Shown here: in pieces, positions 24,440 to 33,187 of the stretch
How the letters are laid out: every line of letters starts with the position of its first letter
How positions within the stretch are numbered: position 1 is the first letter of the stretch
Assembly: GCA_046048895.1 (NCBI GenBank)
Contig: JBJOFF010000009.1
Location: forward strand, 1-39,939
Length of the DNA: 39,939 nucleotides
Direction of reading: 5' to 3'
DNA from: ZLKRG08 sp046048895
GTDB lineage: Bacteria; Actinomycetota; Actinomycetes; Nanopelagicales; Nanopelagicaceae
Translations under genes and position numbers: made by a program
The notes under the pieces: generated by a model
What the model saw: the letters and a program-made list of their open reading frames with translations, nothing else
What the model was told of the DNA's origin: nothing
The model's database searches: none

Positions 24440-26104
24440 CTAGAAAAGGCCCACAACCTTGCCATCGATATAGTCAATCTTCTCTGCGCTAGGCAGCTTT
24501 GGTAGACCAGGCATTGTCATAATCTCTCCGCAAACTAGAACCACGAACTCCGCACCAGCAGATAGTCGCACTTCACGGATGTTTAGGGAATGGCCTGACG
24601 GTGCGCCACGCAGAGATGCATCAGTTGAGAATGAGTACTGAGTCTTAGCGACGCAGATTGGATAGTGGCCGTAGCCGCTTTCCTGAAGTTCCTTCAACTT
24701 ATTGCGTACCTTCGCATCAGCAGTAACTTCAGCTGCACCGTAGATCTTTGTTGCCACCGCAACTGCCTTATCCCAAAGAGTTGCCTCATCGGGATAAACC
24801 ATTGTGACCTTGTTTGGTTGTTCGCAAAGCTCTACCACGATATTTGCAAGCTCTGTTGCGCCTTTGCCGCCTTCAGCCCAGTGATTAGCCAAAGTGATCT
24901 TTGCGCCCATTGCTTCAACCTTCTTGCGAAGCAGTTCGATTTCGTTATCTGTATCGCTTACGAACTTATTTATAGAAACTACAACTGGAATGTTGTAAAC
25001 CTTTGAAACGTTATTTACGTGACGTTCCAAGTTAACAATACCTGCTTCAAGGGCTGCAAGGTTCTCGTTTGTGAGTTCCTTAAGATCTGCACCACCGTGA
25101 TACTTAAGTGCACGAATTGTTGCGACAATAACGCAAGCATCTGGACGTAAGCCTGACTTACGGCACTTGATATCAATGAACTTCTCAGCGCCAAGATCTG
25201 CACCAAAGCCAGCTTCAGTAACCACATAATCAGCAATCTTCATAGCTGATTTTGTTGCTATTACCGAGTTGCAACCGTGTGCGATATTTGCGAATGGACC
25301 ACCGTGAATAAAAGCTGGTGTGTTCTCAAGTGTCTGCACCAAGTTTGGCTGGAATGCATCCTTTAAGATAACAGTCATCGCACCTTGTGCGTTTAGATCC
25401 TTAGCAAGAACTGGCTTCTTGTCGGTTGTGTAACCAACAACAATCTTTGAAATGCGTTCCTTAAGATCATCGATAGAAGTCGCTAAGCAGAAGATTGCCA
25501 TGATCTCTGAAGCTACAACGATGTCAAAACCGTCTTGACGTGGGTATCCATTGCCAACGCCACCAAGTGAATTAACGATGTCGCGAAGTGCGCGATCGTT
25601 CATGTCAACAACGCGCTTCCATGCCACACGACGTACGTCGATGTTTAATGCATTGCCATGGTGGATGTGGTTATCAAGCAGCGCAGCAAGCAAGTTATTT
25701 GCAAGCGCAATTGCATTGAAATCGCCTGTGAAGTGAAGATTGATATCTTCCATTGGAACAACCTGAGCGTAACCGCCACCTGCTGCACCACCTTTCATGC
25801 CGAAAACTGGGCCTAATGAAGGCTCACGAAGGCAGATCAGCGAATTCTTTCCGATATGGCGAAGCGCATCACCAAGACCAACAGTGGTTGTGGTCTTTCC
25901 TTCACCTGCAGGTGTTGGAGAGATTGCAGTTACCAAAATTAGCTTGCTGTCCTTCTTCTCTGGAAGTGAATCCAAATACTTGAGTGACATCTTCGCCTTG
26001 TAATGGCCGTACGGTTCTAAATGTTCTGCTGCGATACCTAATGATGCGCCAATTTCTGTAATTGGTTTCATTACTGCTTTTTGAGCAATTTCGATATCTG
26101 ACAT
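24440..26104 (-). CDS. fhs: Formate-tetrahydrofolate ligase (formyl-THF synthetase)
   Basis: 554 residues, the normal length. The P-loop 'TPAGEGKTTTTVGL' near residue 65, 'REPSLGPVFGMKGGAAGGG', 'HFTGDFNAI' and the 'KTQYSFSTDA' region are all characteristic. It joins formate and THF with ATP, or runs in reverse to make ATP and release formate. Lying between ETF genes and formate dehydrogenase in a betaine-degrading operon, the reverse direction is the likelier one here (inference). It follows etfA with no gap. Confidence 0.97.
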   Translation of the reverse strand: MSDIEIAQKAVMKPITEIGASLGIAAEHLEPYGHYKAKMSLKYLDSLPEKKDSKLILVTAISPTPAGEGKTTTTVGLGDALRHIGKNSLICLREPSLGPVFGMKGGAAGGGYAQVVPMEDINLHFTGDFNAIALANNLLAALLDNHIHHGNALNIDVRRVAWKRVVDMNDRALRDIVNSLGGVGNGYPRQDGFDIVVASEIMAIFCLATSIDDLKERISKIVVGYTTDKKPVLAKDLNAQGAMTVILKDAFQPNLVQTLENTPAFIHGGPFANIAHGCNSVIATKSAMKIADYVVTEAGFGADLGAEKFIDIKCRKSGLRPDACVIVATIRALKYHGGADLKELTNENLAALEAGIVNLERHVNNVSKVYNIPVVVSINKFVSDTDNEIELLRKKVEAMGAKITLANHWAEGGKGATELANIVVELCEQPNKVTMVYPDEATLWDKAVAVATKIYGAAEVTADAKVRNKLKELQESGYGHYPICVAKTQYSFSTDASLRGAPSGHSLNIREVRLSAGAEFVVLVCGEIMTMPGLPKLPSAEKIDYIDGKVVGLF

Positions 26105-27058
26105 TTATTTAGCCGCCTTTACTGCTTCGATTAATTTAGGAAGTACTTGATGTAAATCGCCAACAATTCCGTAATCTGCATAACGGAAGATTGTTGCCTC
26201 TGGATCTGTATTGATTGCAATGATGGTCTTGCTGTTCTTCATACCAGCGATATGTTGCATCGCGCCAGAGATTCCGCAAGCTAGGTAAAGATTTGGCGCA
26301 ACCTTTGAACCGGTCTGTCCGACCTGCTCTGAGTGTGGGCGCCAACCTGATGCAGTTACCACGCGTGAGCAACCGACTGCGCCACCAAGTAGAGAAGCAA
26401 GTTCTTCGATTACTCCGAAACCTTCTGGTCCGCCAACGCCGCGACCGCCAGAGACGATCACTTTTGCATCGGTAAGTGTTACGCCGCCAGTTGATGATTC
26501 GCCAACGCGATCAAGAACTTTAACAACGGTATCTTCTGGTGAAAGCGCAGCTGAAAATTCTTTAACTTCAGCGCTTCCGCCAACTTCTTCTGGCTCAAAT
26601 GCAAGTGCCATTACTGATGCGATTAACAAATCAGAGTGAACATTTGCATCTTCAAGTAAGTTACCTGCCCAACGAGCGCGAACAACTTTATGTGGTGCGC
26701 CCAATGTGATGCTGGTGCATTCAGCTGCCATTGGCAGATCCTTAAATGCTGCAAGGTGCGCCAACTGTTCATTTCCACGCGGAGAACCTGCGGCAATTAC
26801 TGCTGCTGGCTTTAGTGAATCAACAAGCCCGACAAGTGCACGGCCCGATGCCATTGGAGCGTAATCAGAGATTTCAGCATTATTAACAACGTGCAGCACT
26901 TTCGCGCCAAACTTGCCAACTTCTGCGGCAACTGCGCTACCTGCTGCGCCAATTACAACTGCCTGAACATCTGAATCAATGCCGCGTGCTGCAGTAAGTG
27001 CACGAGTTGATAACGGATCAAGAGTTCCGCGATCGTGATCTACTAGAACAAGAATCAT
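26105..27058 (-). CDS. etfA: Electron transfer flavoprotein alpha subunit
   Basis: 317 residues. The C-terminal FAD-binding half shows 'VSGGRGVGGPEGFGVIEELA' and the ETF-alpha signature 'LYLACGISGAMQH' with 'IAINTDPEATIF'. With EtfB it forms a soluble FAD/AMP electron carrier taking electrons from the dimethylglycine dehydrogenase-type enzyme upstream and passing them to an ETF:quinone oxidoreductase, which is not in the window. It shares a TAATG junction with etfB and abuts fhs. Confidence 0.96.
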   Translation of the reverse strand: MILVLVDHDRGTLDPLSTRALTAARGIDSDVQAVVIGAAGSAVAAEVGKFGAKVLHVVNNAEISDYAPMASGRALVGLVDSLKPAAVIAAGSPRGNEQLAHLAAFKDLPMAAECTSITLGAPHKVVRARWAGNLLEDANVHSDLLIASVMALAFEPEEVGGSAEVKEFSAALSPEDTVVKVLDRVGESSTGGVTLTDAKVIVSGGRGVGGPEGFGVIEELASLLGGAVGCSRVVTASGWRPHSEQVGQTGSKVAPNLYLACGISGAMQHIAGMKNSKTIIAINTDPEATIFRYADYGIVGDLHQVLPKLIEAVKAAK

Positions 27059-27813
27059 TACAAAACTCCGATCTGCTTAAATTTTTCAACCAGCGCTGGA
27101 ACTGCATCTGGGCCTTGGCCCAAAATCTCTGCACCAGTGGATTTTGATGGAACCACAGTCAGTTTTAATTTCTCTAACTTTGGTGCGTTTCCGCCAGCAG
27201 CTTTAATATCAACTGGCTTCTTGCGTGCCTGCATACGACCTGGTACTGATGGATAACGTGGAACGTTAAGACCATCGCGCACAGTGACAATTGCAGGAAG
27301 TGGCGCTTCATAAACTTCTCGTTGAGTTCCGACAACACGTTCGCCACGAACTTTTCCGCCTTCAACTTTCATCGCCTTAACGTTGGTGATGATTGGCATT
27401 CCAAGCGCATGTGCAACGCGGATGTGAATCTGATATCCAGCGCTATCTGCTGACTCTGCACCGAAGATAATCATGTCGAACTTTGTTGGTTCGGCTTTGA
27501 TGGCTTCAATTAGCGCATTAGCAGTTGCTTGTGGATCCCAATCATTGCCATCTGTTTCCAGCAAGATTGCGCGCGCTGCACCAACTGCAAGTGATGCACG
27601 AAGCTGCTCTTCTGCATCGGTTGGTCCGAGTGTTAGCAGAGTTAGTTGTCCGCCAATTTGTTCAGTTAATTGAACACCTGCTTCAACGGCATTCTCTTCA
27701 TGCGGCGAGATGCCATAACCCATATTGTCAGTCTGAAGCGATTGATTATCTGGAGTCAGCATTAACTGGCTTCCGGTAATCGGAACACGCTTAATACAAG
27801 CAAGAATTTCCAT
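27058..27813 (-). CDS. etfB: Electron transfer flavoprotein beta subunit
   Basis: 251 residues of the FixA/EtfB family. The AMP-binding fold starts 'MEILACIKRVP'. 'ISPHEENAVEAGVQL', 'GAESADSAGYQIHIRVAHAL' and the signature region 'RYPSVPGRMQARKKPVD' follow. It starts 3 bases after the stop of the dimethylglycine dehydrogenase-like gene. A dedicated ETF pair next to that flavoenzyme strongly suggests a dehydrogenase, not an oxygen-using oxidase. Confidence 0.95.
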   Translation of the reverse strand: MEILACIKRVPITGSQLMLTPDNQSLQTDNMGYGISPHEENAVEAGVQLTEQIGGQLTLLTLGPTDAEEQLRASLAVGAARAILLETDGNDWDPQATANALIEAIKAEPTKFDMIIFGAESADSAGYQIHIRVAHALGMPIITNVKAMKVEGGKVRGERVVGTQREVYEAPLPAIVTVRDGLNVPRYPSVPGRMQARKKPVDIKAAGGNAPKLEKLKLTVVPSKSTGAEILGQGPDAVPALVEKFKQIGVL

Positions 27814-27816
27814 GGA

Positions 27817-30336
27817 TTAGCCCAAAATCCTTTCGTTCGATGAATCAAATACCGGTGTAATACCAACTTCAGCGATGCTGCATGGGTACTGCTCTCCTAG
27901 GTATTCAACTAAGAATTTATTTCCGACCTTTGCCATTTCAGTTGGAATGAACGACATAAGTATGTGCTTACCGAGTGATGGTGCTGAACCTGCACTGGTT
28001 ACATATGAACGGCGACCATGTGAATCTTCAATAGTCTTTCCATCCAAAGTAAGTATTGGTTCTTTGCCAAGCATGTAGCGCTTTACACCTGACTTAGATG
28101 TGTGATCATCAACAAAAAGTGTGCAGAGCATAGTTACCGGCTTCTCTGCACGATGTTTTTCGTGAGCCGCGCGACCAATAAAGTCTTGTTCTTTCAACTT
28201 TGGTGTCTGCATTCCGCACTCAACCACGTTGTATTCGGTTTCGAGTTCTGCACCATATGCACGGTAATTCTTCTCGAGTCGACCTGTGGTTCCGTAAACA
28301 CCAATACCTACCGGAATTAATCCGTGGTTCTTGCCTGATTCGAACAAGATATCCCAAAGCTTCTCGCCTTGTTCCATTGGCACGTAGAACTCCCATCCAA
28401 GATCTCCAACATAAGAGATTCGTGATGCAAGAACGCGTAGAGAACCAATTTCAATTACTTTGCAAGTGCCAAACTTAAATGCATCCTTAGATACATCGGC
28501 CTTGGTTACAGCTTCAAGAATTTTGCGAGCGTTTGGACCCCAGACACCGATTGTGGTGTAAGTAGAAGTTAAATCTGCAATTGCAGCAGTACCATCTTCA
28601 GGTAGAAGATCTGAGAACCACTTCTTATCTGCCATACCGTGTGCACCACCGGTTACAACGCGGAAGTGATCGTGGCCAAGGCGCATGATAGTTAAGTCAG
28701 ACTTAAAGCCGCCGTTTGGACCAAGTACCGGTGTGTAAACCACGCGACCAATTGCAACGTCCATCTGACGAAGCGCTGCCTTTTGGACAACTGCGAGCGC
28801 TGATGGGCCGGTGATGTCGAAGATAAAGAACGCTGAAAGATCAACAATTCCAGCAGTTTCACGCATCTGTAGGTGCTCCGCGTTGATGATTGGAGACCAC
28901 CAACGTGATTCCCATTCCGCTTCGCGTGGCATTACCTTGTCGCCGTACTTAGCAACAAGATCCTTGTTGCACTCGTACCAGAATGGACGTTCCCATCCAG
29001 CAGTTTCGTAGAAAACTGCACCGAGCGCCTTTTCGCGTTCGTACATTGATGACTTACGAACATTACGGTTTGACTCGTACTGCTCGTTTGGATGAACAAT
29101 TCCGTAAGTCTTATTGAAGCTCTCAGCAACACGAACCTTTACGTGTTCGCGGGCTTTCTGATGTTCATGGAAACGTGCAATGTTTGATGCATGTAGATCG
29201 ATTTCAGAATCACCTAAGACCATCCACTCTGCAACTGCACGACCAGTTCCTGGACCTTCCTTAATCCAAACTGCGGCTGCAGACCATAGGCCCTTAACTT
29301 CTGGAGTCTCACCAAGAATTGGCATTCCATCTGGTGTGTAAGAAAGAATTCCGTTGATTGCATACTTCTCGCGAACTGTTTCGTCGCCAAGAATTGATGG
29401 AACTAATTCATAGGCATGTTCATCTTGAATATCAAAATCTTTCTGAGTAAATGGAAATTCTGTTGGAGAAAGTGCAGCTGCAGCATTTGATGGAATTTCA
29501 TTTGCTTCGTACATGATTGGACGGTGAGCATATGATCCAATTTCCAAACCAGTACCATGCTGACGCTCATACATGTTGGTATCCATGTCGCGAAGGATTG
29601 GCCATTCGATATCACCTTTTGCATCTTTGAAGAATGGAACTGGACCGACATCCTTCATCTGGTGAACAGCTGGTGTTAATGGAATTTCTGCTCCCGCCAT
29701 CTTTGCAAGTTGTGCTGACCAGCAACCTGTTGCAATCAATACATACTCAGCTTCGATGTAACCTTGATCGGTCTGAACACCCTTGATACGGCCGTTCTGC
29801 ACATCCATACCTTGAACTTCTATGTTGGCAAAGCTCTGGGCTGCACCCATTTCAATCGCCTTTTCACGCATCAAAGTACCTGCGCGAAGTGAGTCCACCA
29901 CACCCACTGTTGGCTGATAGTAGCCACCAAGAATTACCGATTCTTCTACGTACGGAACCAATTCTTTAACCTCGGCTGGGGTGATTATTCGTCCACCATC
30001 AATGCCCCATGACTTAGCACTGGTAATACGACGAGCAAGTTCCTGCATACGCTCTGGGGTGCGAGCAATTTCAATTCCGCCGCATTCGGTAAAGCAATTC
30101 AATTCTTTATATTGCTTCATGGAATCAGCAGTAATGTGCGCCATCTCTTTTGAGTGGTCCACTGGAAAAATAAAGTTTGAAGCGTGTCCTGTTGAGCCAC
30201 CGGGATTAGGAAGTGGCCCTTTATCAATTTGAACTAAGTCTTTCCAACCTAGTCGAGCTAAGTGATACAGAACTGAATTACCAACAATGCCGGCGCCGAT
30301 TACAACGCATTTAGCTTTTGCAGGAAGTGTTGCCAT
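27817..30336 (-). CDS. Dimethylglycine/sarcosine dehydrogenase-type flavoprotein with THF-binding GcvT domain
   Basis: 839 residues in the two-part layout of dimethylglycine and sarcosine dehydrogenases. The N-terminal FAD amine-oxidase domain begins 'CVVIGAGIVGNSVLYHLARLG' and has 'GSTGHASN', with His51 where relatives carry covalent FAD. The C-terminal half (about 430 onward) is a GcvT/aminomethyltransferase fold that captures the oxidised methyl group as methylene-THF, including 'YVGDLGWEFYVPMEQG' and 'ECGMQTPKLKEQDFIGR'. AAGGA lies about 7 bases before the ATG. Only one such enzyme is in the window, so it may act on dimethylglycine, sarcosine or both. Electrons probably go to the adjacent EtfBA. 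Confidence 0.9.
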   Translation of the reverse strand: MATLPAKAKCVVIGAGIVGNSVLYHLARLGWKDLVQIDKGPLPNPGGSTGHASNFIFPVDHSKEMAHITADSMKQYKELNCFTECGGIEIARTPERMQELARRITSAKSWGIDGGRIITPAEVKELVPYVEESVILGGYYQPTVGVVDSLRAGTLMREKAIEMGAAQSFANIEVQGMDVQNGRIKGVQTDQGYIEAEYVLIATGCWSAQLAKMAGAEIPLTPAVHQMKDVGPVPFFKDAKGDIEWPILRDMDTNMYERQHGTGLEIGSYAHRPIMYEANEIPSNAAAALSPTEFPFTQKDFDIQDEHAYELVPSILGDETVREKYAINGILSYTPDGMPILGETPEVKGLWSAAAVWIKEGPGTGRAVAEWMVLGDSEIDLHASNIARFHEHQKAREHVKVRVAESFNKTYGIVHPNEQYESNRNVRKSSMYEREKALGAVFYETAGWERPFWYECNKDLVAKYGDKVMPREAEWESRWWSPIINAEHLQMRETAGIVDLSAFFIFDITGPSALAVVQKAALRQMDVAIGRVVYTPVLGPNGGFKSDLTIMRLGHDHFRVVTGGAHGMADKKWFSDLLPEDGTAAIADLTSTYTTIGVWGPNARKILEAVTKADVSKDAFKFGTCKVIEIGSLRVLASRISYVGDLGWEFYVPMEQGEKLWDILFESGKNHGLIPVGIGVYGTTGRLEKNYRAYGAELETEYNVVECGMQTPKLKEQDFIGRAAHEKHRAEKPVTMLCTLFVDDHTSKSGVKRYMLGKEPILTLDGKTIEDSHGRRSYVTSAGSAPSLGKHILMSFIPTEMAKVGNKFLVEYLGEQYPCSIAEVGITPVFDSSNERILG

Positions 30337-30350
30337 GGTTTTTCCTTTGG

Positions 30351-31019
30351 TTAGAGTGACTTTCGAATGGTGGTTTCGAAACCTTCGATATGTTCGCGCA
30401 TCGCGATTTCCGATGCTTTCTTATTTCCATCAAGAATGCATTGCAGAAGAGCCCGGTGTTCGATAATTGCATCTTCTAATTCAGAGATGCGGTCTAGAGC
30501 CATAAACCAGATTCGTAACGCATGTGCGTAGTACTGATCTAGCGTTGACACTAGAAAGTCATTATGTGTTGCGGCGTAAATCTGATGATGAATACGTTGA
30601 TCTAAATTAATCAACTTCTCCATCTTTGGTTCGCCTTTGATTGAATCAATTTCTTTGATTAATTGTGAAATCACTGCGCGATCTTCATCAGTTGCGCGCT
30701 CTGCAGCTAGGCCAGCTGCTTGAATCTCTAATTGTTCGCGTACTTCTGAAATTTGAGCCAAATCTTTTACATCTACTCCAGCTACAAACATGCCGCGGCG
30801 TGGATAAACTTCAATTAATTTTTCATTGGCTAAATTTCGAAGTGCTTCTCGAATTGGCGTGCGACCCATATCTAATTGCGCCATCAAATCTGATTCAGAG
30901 ATAACCGATCCTGGGCGTAGCTCGCAGCTAATGATGAGTGAGCGAATCTGAGCGTATGCCTCATCGCTAAGCGATTGGCTCTCACGCGCCGGCTGCACTG
31001 CCGGGACAACTAAACTCAC
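30351..31019 (-). CDS. GntR-family regulator, FadR/FCD subfamily
   Basis: 222 residues. The N-terminal winged helix has 'AYAQIRSLIISCELRPGSVISE' and 'GRTPIREALRNLANEKLIEV'. The C-terminal all-helical FCD domain has metal-ligand candidates in 'DQRIHHQIYAA', 'EHRALLQ' and 'MREHIEGFE'. It starts with GTG at 31019 and is the first gene of the seven-gene dimethylglycine/ETF/fhs/formate dehydrogenase operon, 14 bases before the flavoenzyme gene. A 15-bp perfect palindrome lies directly upstream (31030-31044), so autoregulation of the operon is likely. FCD regulators usually respond to organic acids; the ligand here is unknown. Confidence 0.94.
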   Translation of the reverse strand: MSLVVPAVQPARESQSLSDEAYAQIRSLIISCELRPGSVISESDLMAQLDMGRTPIREALRNLANEKLIEVYPRRGMFVAGVDVKDLAQISEVREQLEIQAAGLAAERATDEDRAVISQLIKEIDSIKGEPKMEKLINLDQRIHHQIYAATHNDFLVSTLDQYYAHALRIWFMALDRISELEDAIIEHRALLQCILDGNKKASEIAMREHIEGFETTIRKSL

Positions 31020-31029
31020 GGCGCCAAGG

Positions 31030-31047
31030 TATATCAGTGATATATCA
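31030..31047. promoter_or_regulatory. Palindromic operator in the gntR/moaD divergent promoter
   Basis: TATATCA-G-TGATATA (31030-31044) is a perfect palindrome, and the overlapping TGATATATCA (31038-31047) is a second one. The site lies 11 bases upstream of the gntR GTG. On the minus strand TATACC, 8 bases before that GTG, is a possible -10 giving a leaderless transcript. A GntR protein binding here would block its own promoter and might affect moaD. Confidence 0.6.
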
Positions 31048-31064
31048 ACCGCAAGGCTTTGAGG

Positions 31065-31077
31065 TACCCTTTTTCCC
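31065..31077 (+). promoter_or_regulatory. Possible leaderless promoter of moaD
   Basis: TACCCT (31065-31070) fits the loose TAnnnT actinobacterial -10 and ends 7 bases before the GTG start of moaD, so transcription would begin at or near the start codon. There is no ribosome-binding site in between. The -35 element is unclear. Confidence 0.35.
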
Positions 31078-31314
31078 GTGGCTTTAGTTCAATTTTATGC
31101 GGCGGCAAAGGCAGCGGCCGGCGCCGCCTCCCTGAAAATTGAGGCAGGTTCGCTGGGGGCGTTAATTGAAGAATTAGCCTCTCGAAGCCCTGAGCTCAAA
31201 AAGCTTCTGCCCACCTGCTCATACCTATTAAATGGTGAATCATGCGAAGATCGTGGCCAACTTCTAGTTGAGGGCGATAACGTCGATGTATTGCCCCAAT
31301 TTGCTGGCGGTTAA
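31078..31314 (+). CDS. moaD: MoaD, small sulfur-carrier subunit of molybdopterin synthase
   Basis: 78 residues with a ubiquitin-like fold and the C-terminal 'QFAGG' ending, the double glycine that becomes the thiocarboxylate. The tail 'VEGDNVDVLPQFAGG' is typical of MoaD. It starts with GTG and has no Shine-Dalgarno. It is the only Moco gene on the plus strand; it converges on moaA with one base between stop codons and diverges from gntR. The activating enzyme (MoeB-type) is not in the window. Confidence 0.9.
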   Translation: MALVQFYAAAKAAAGAASLKIEAGSLGALIEELASRSPELKKLLPTCSYLLNGESCEDRGQLLVEGDNVDVLPQFAGG

Positions 31315-31315
31315 A

Positions 31316-32314
31316 TCAGCCTCCGATTGCTGACATCGGGCGGACCGGCTTTACGAAATCAGGATTATTGATTCCGTGACCTGGCAACTTCGCCCTAACA
31401 CTTAAACCTAAAGCTTTAATTATGTCTTCACGCTTTTCTGATTCTGCCAAACGACCATTCCTAAGAATTGCGCGAACGTCAGTCTCTTCATTGGAGAAGA
31501 GACAGTTACGAATCTGACCATCTGAAGTCAATCGTAATCGATCGCAATTGGCGCAGAACGACCTGGTAACGCTTGCAATAATTCCAACTTTGGCTGGCCC
31601 ACCATTAACGTAAAATTCTTCTGCCGGAGAAGAACCACGACTTTCAACCGCGGTTAATTCAAATTCAGAATTAAGCTGAGCAAAAATCTCATCTGCCGTA
31701 ATCAAATTACTTCTAGTCCATGCATCTCCTGCATCAAGCGGCATCTGTTCGATAAATCTTAAACTTAGATTTTCAGCAAGCGCCCACTTCAATAAAGGTA
31801 AAGCTTCATCACCATTTATGTCTCGCATTAAGACGGTATTGATTTTAATTGGATCAAGCCCTGCTGCACGCGCCGCAGCAATTCCTTCTATTACATCGTC
31901 ATAGCGATCGCGAAAAGTTAATCTCTTAAAACGTTCCCAATCTAAAGTATCTAGACTGACATTAATTCTTCTAAGCCCTGCATCCGCCAACTCTTTTGCT
32001 ACTTTTGCTAAAGCTACGCCATTGGTTGTCATCGATAACTCAGGTGCATTTTCAAGAGCGTTAATACCGCTAACAATTTCGACAATATCTGGACGCAACA
32101 GAGGTTCTCCACCAGTTAATCGAACTTCGGAAATTCCTTGAGAAACTGCAATTTCCACCACTTTTACGATTTCTTTCGCTGTTAATAAAGTTTCTGAAGG
32201 TAGCCATTTATCAAAGTTAAATGGCATGCAGTAGGTACATCTGAGAGAACAACGATCAGTTAAAGATACGCGCAAATCGCGATGAACACGGCCGTAGGTA
32301 TCAATCAAGCTCAT
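31316..32314 (-). CDS. moaA: MoaA, GTP 3',8-cyclase (radical SAM, molybdenum cofactor)
   Basis: 332 residues. The N-terminal radical-SAM motif is 'DRCSLRCTYCMP'. 'VRLTGGEPLLRPD' is the SAM-binding GGEP, and the C-terminal second 4Fe-4S site is 'CANCDRLRLTSDGQIRNC'. The last residues are Gly-Gly, needed in MoaA. It catalyses the first step from GTP toward cyclic pyranopterin. It is the last gene of the minus-strand modA-to-moaA operon and begins by ATGA overlap on moaE. Confidence 0.97.
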   Translation of the reverse strand: MSLIDTYGRVHRDLRVSLTDRCSLRCTYCMPFNFDKWLPSETLLTAKEIVKVVEIAVSQGISEVRLTGGEPLLRPDIVEIVSGINALENAPELSMTTNGVALAKVAKELADAGLRRINVSLDTLDWERFKRLTFRDRYDDVIEGIAAARAAGLDPIKINTVLMRDINGDEALPLLKWALAENLSLRFIEQMPLDAGDAWTRSNLITADEIFAQLNSEFELTAVESRGSSPAEEFYVNGGPAKVGIIASVTRSFCANCDRLRLTSDGQIRNCLFSNEETDVRAILRNGRLAESEKREDIIKALGLSVRAKLPGHGINNPDFVKPVRPMSAIGG

Positions 32315-32724
32315 GCGCTATTTACCCATTCTGTACTTCCATCTGCAAATTCTTGATACTTCCAAATTGGAAGCTCCGCCTTCACTCGCTCAACTAATTC
32401 ATTGCAGCAAGCAAATGCAGGGCCACGATGCGCTGCTGCTACCGCCACAACAAAAGCACTTTCGCCAATGGGAATTTCACCATACCGATGCGCAACTGCA
32501 ACATTAACCACATCGTGCTTAGCAACAACTTCAGAAGTTATTTTTTCAATGACAGATTGTGCACTTGGGTGAATTTCGTAATTTAGAGTTGAAACTTTTT
32601 TACCTTTGTCATGGTTACGAACATCACCAGAGAAAGTGACAACCGCGCCGGCGGTATCGCTCTTCACGGACGCTGTCAATGTTTCAGCGCTAATTAAATT
32701 TTCAGTTACTTGTGCTGTGATCAT
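32311..32724 (-). CDS. moaE: MoaE, large catalytic subunit of molybdopterin synthase
   Basis: 137 residues. The family pattern includes 'GAVVTFSGDVRNHDKGKKV', 'HRYGEIPIGESAFVVAVAAAHR' and the active-site lysine region 'RVKAELPIWKYQEF'. It pairs with MoaD (31078-31314) to insert two sulfurs into cyclic pyranopterin. It overlaps mog by 23 bases and moaA by ATGA. Confidence 0.96.
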   Translation of the reverse strand: MITAQVTENLISAETLTASVKSDTAGAVVTFSGDVRNHDKGKKVSTLNYEIHPSAQSVIEKITSEVVAKHDVVNVAVAHRYGEIPIGESAFVVAVAAAHRGPAFACCNELVERVKAELPIWKYQEFADGSTEWVNSA

Positions 32725-33187
32725 TTCCAGCTAACTGATCGTGAATATGTCCTGCAAGCCGTTCGATAATTACTAAACCATCTTTAACAGCGCCTGGAGA
32801 ACCCGGCAAATTAATAATTAAGGATTTTCCATTAACACCCGCAAGGCCACGAGTTAAATCTGCAGTCGGAACTTTTTCGCGAGAATATGCACGCATTGCT
32901 TCCATGATTCCAGGAATTGCTCGTTCGATTAAAGTTTTAGTCGCCTCTGGAGTTACATCATTTGGAGAGATTCCAGTGCCGCCCGTGGTAACAATCAAAT
33001 CAATCTCTTCTTCAATTGCGCTACGGATAGTAGTTGCGATTTGATGCATATCGTCTTGCACTAATTTGTGGCCCACAACTTGATAGCCAAGTTTAGTTAG
33101 CCCATCTTTTAGCGCTGCACCGCTTAAATCTTTATATACGCCAGCTGTTGCTCGGTTGCTAGCGGTAATAACAATTGCGCGTCTCAT
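32702..33187 (-). CDS. mog: MogA/MoaB-type molybdopterin adenylyltransferase
   Basis: 161 residues. It has the MPT-binding 'VTTGGTGISPNDVTPEAT' motif and 'SLIINLPGSPGAV', shared by MogA, MoaB and CinA. It adenylylates molybdopterin before MoeA inserts molybdenum. MogA and MoaB are close relatives and I cannot separate them firmly. Its ATG overlaps the moaC stop as ATGA. Confidence 0.93.
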   Translation of the reverse strand: MRRAIVITASNRATAGVYKDLSGAALKDGLTKLGYQVVGHKLVQDDMHQIATTIRSAIEEEIDLIVTTGGTGISPNDVTPEATKTLIERAIPGIMEAMRAYSREKVPTADLTRGLAGVNGKSLIINLPGSPGAVKDGLVIIERLAGHIHDQLAGNDHSTSN

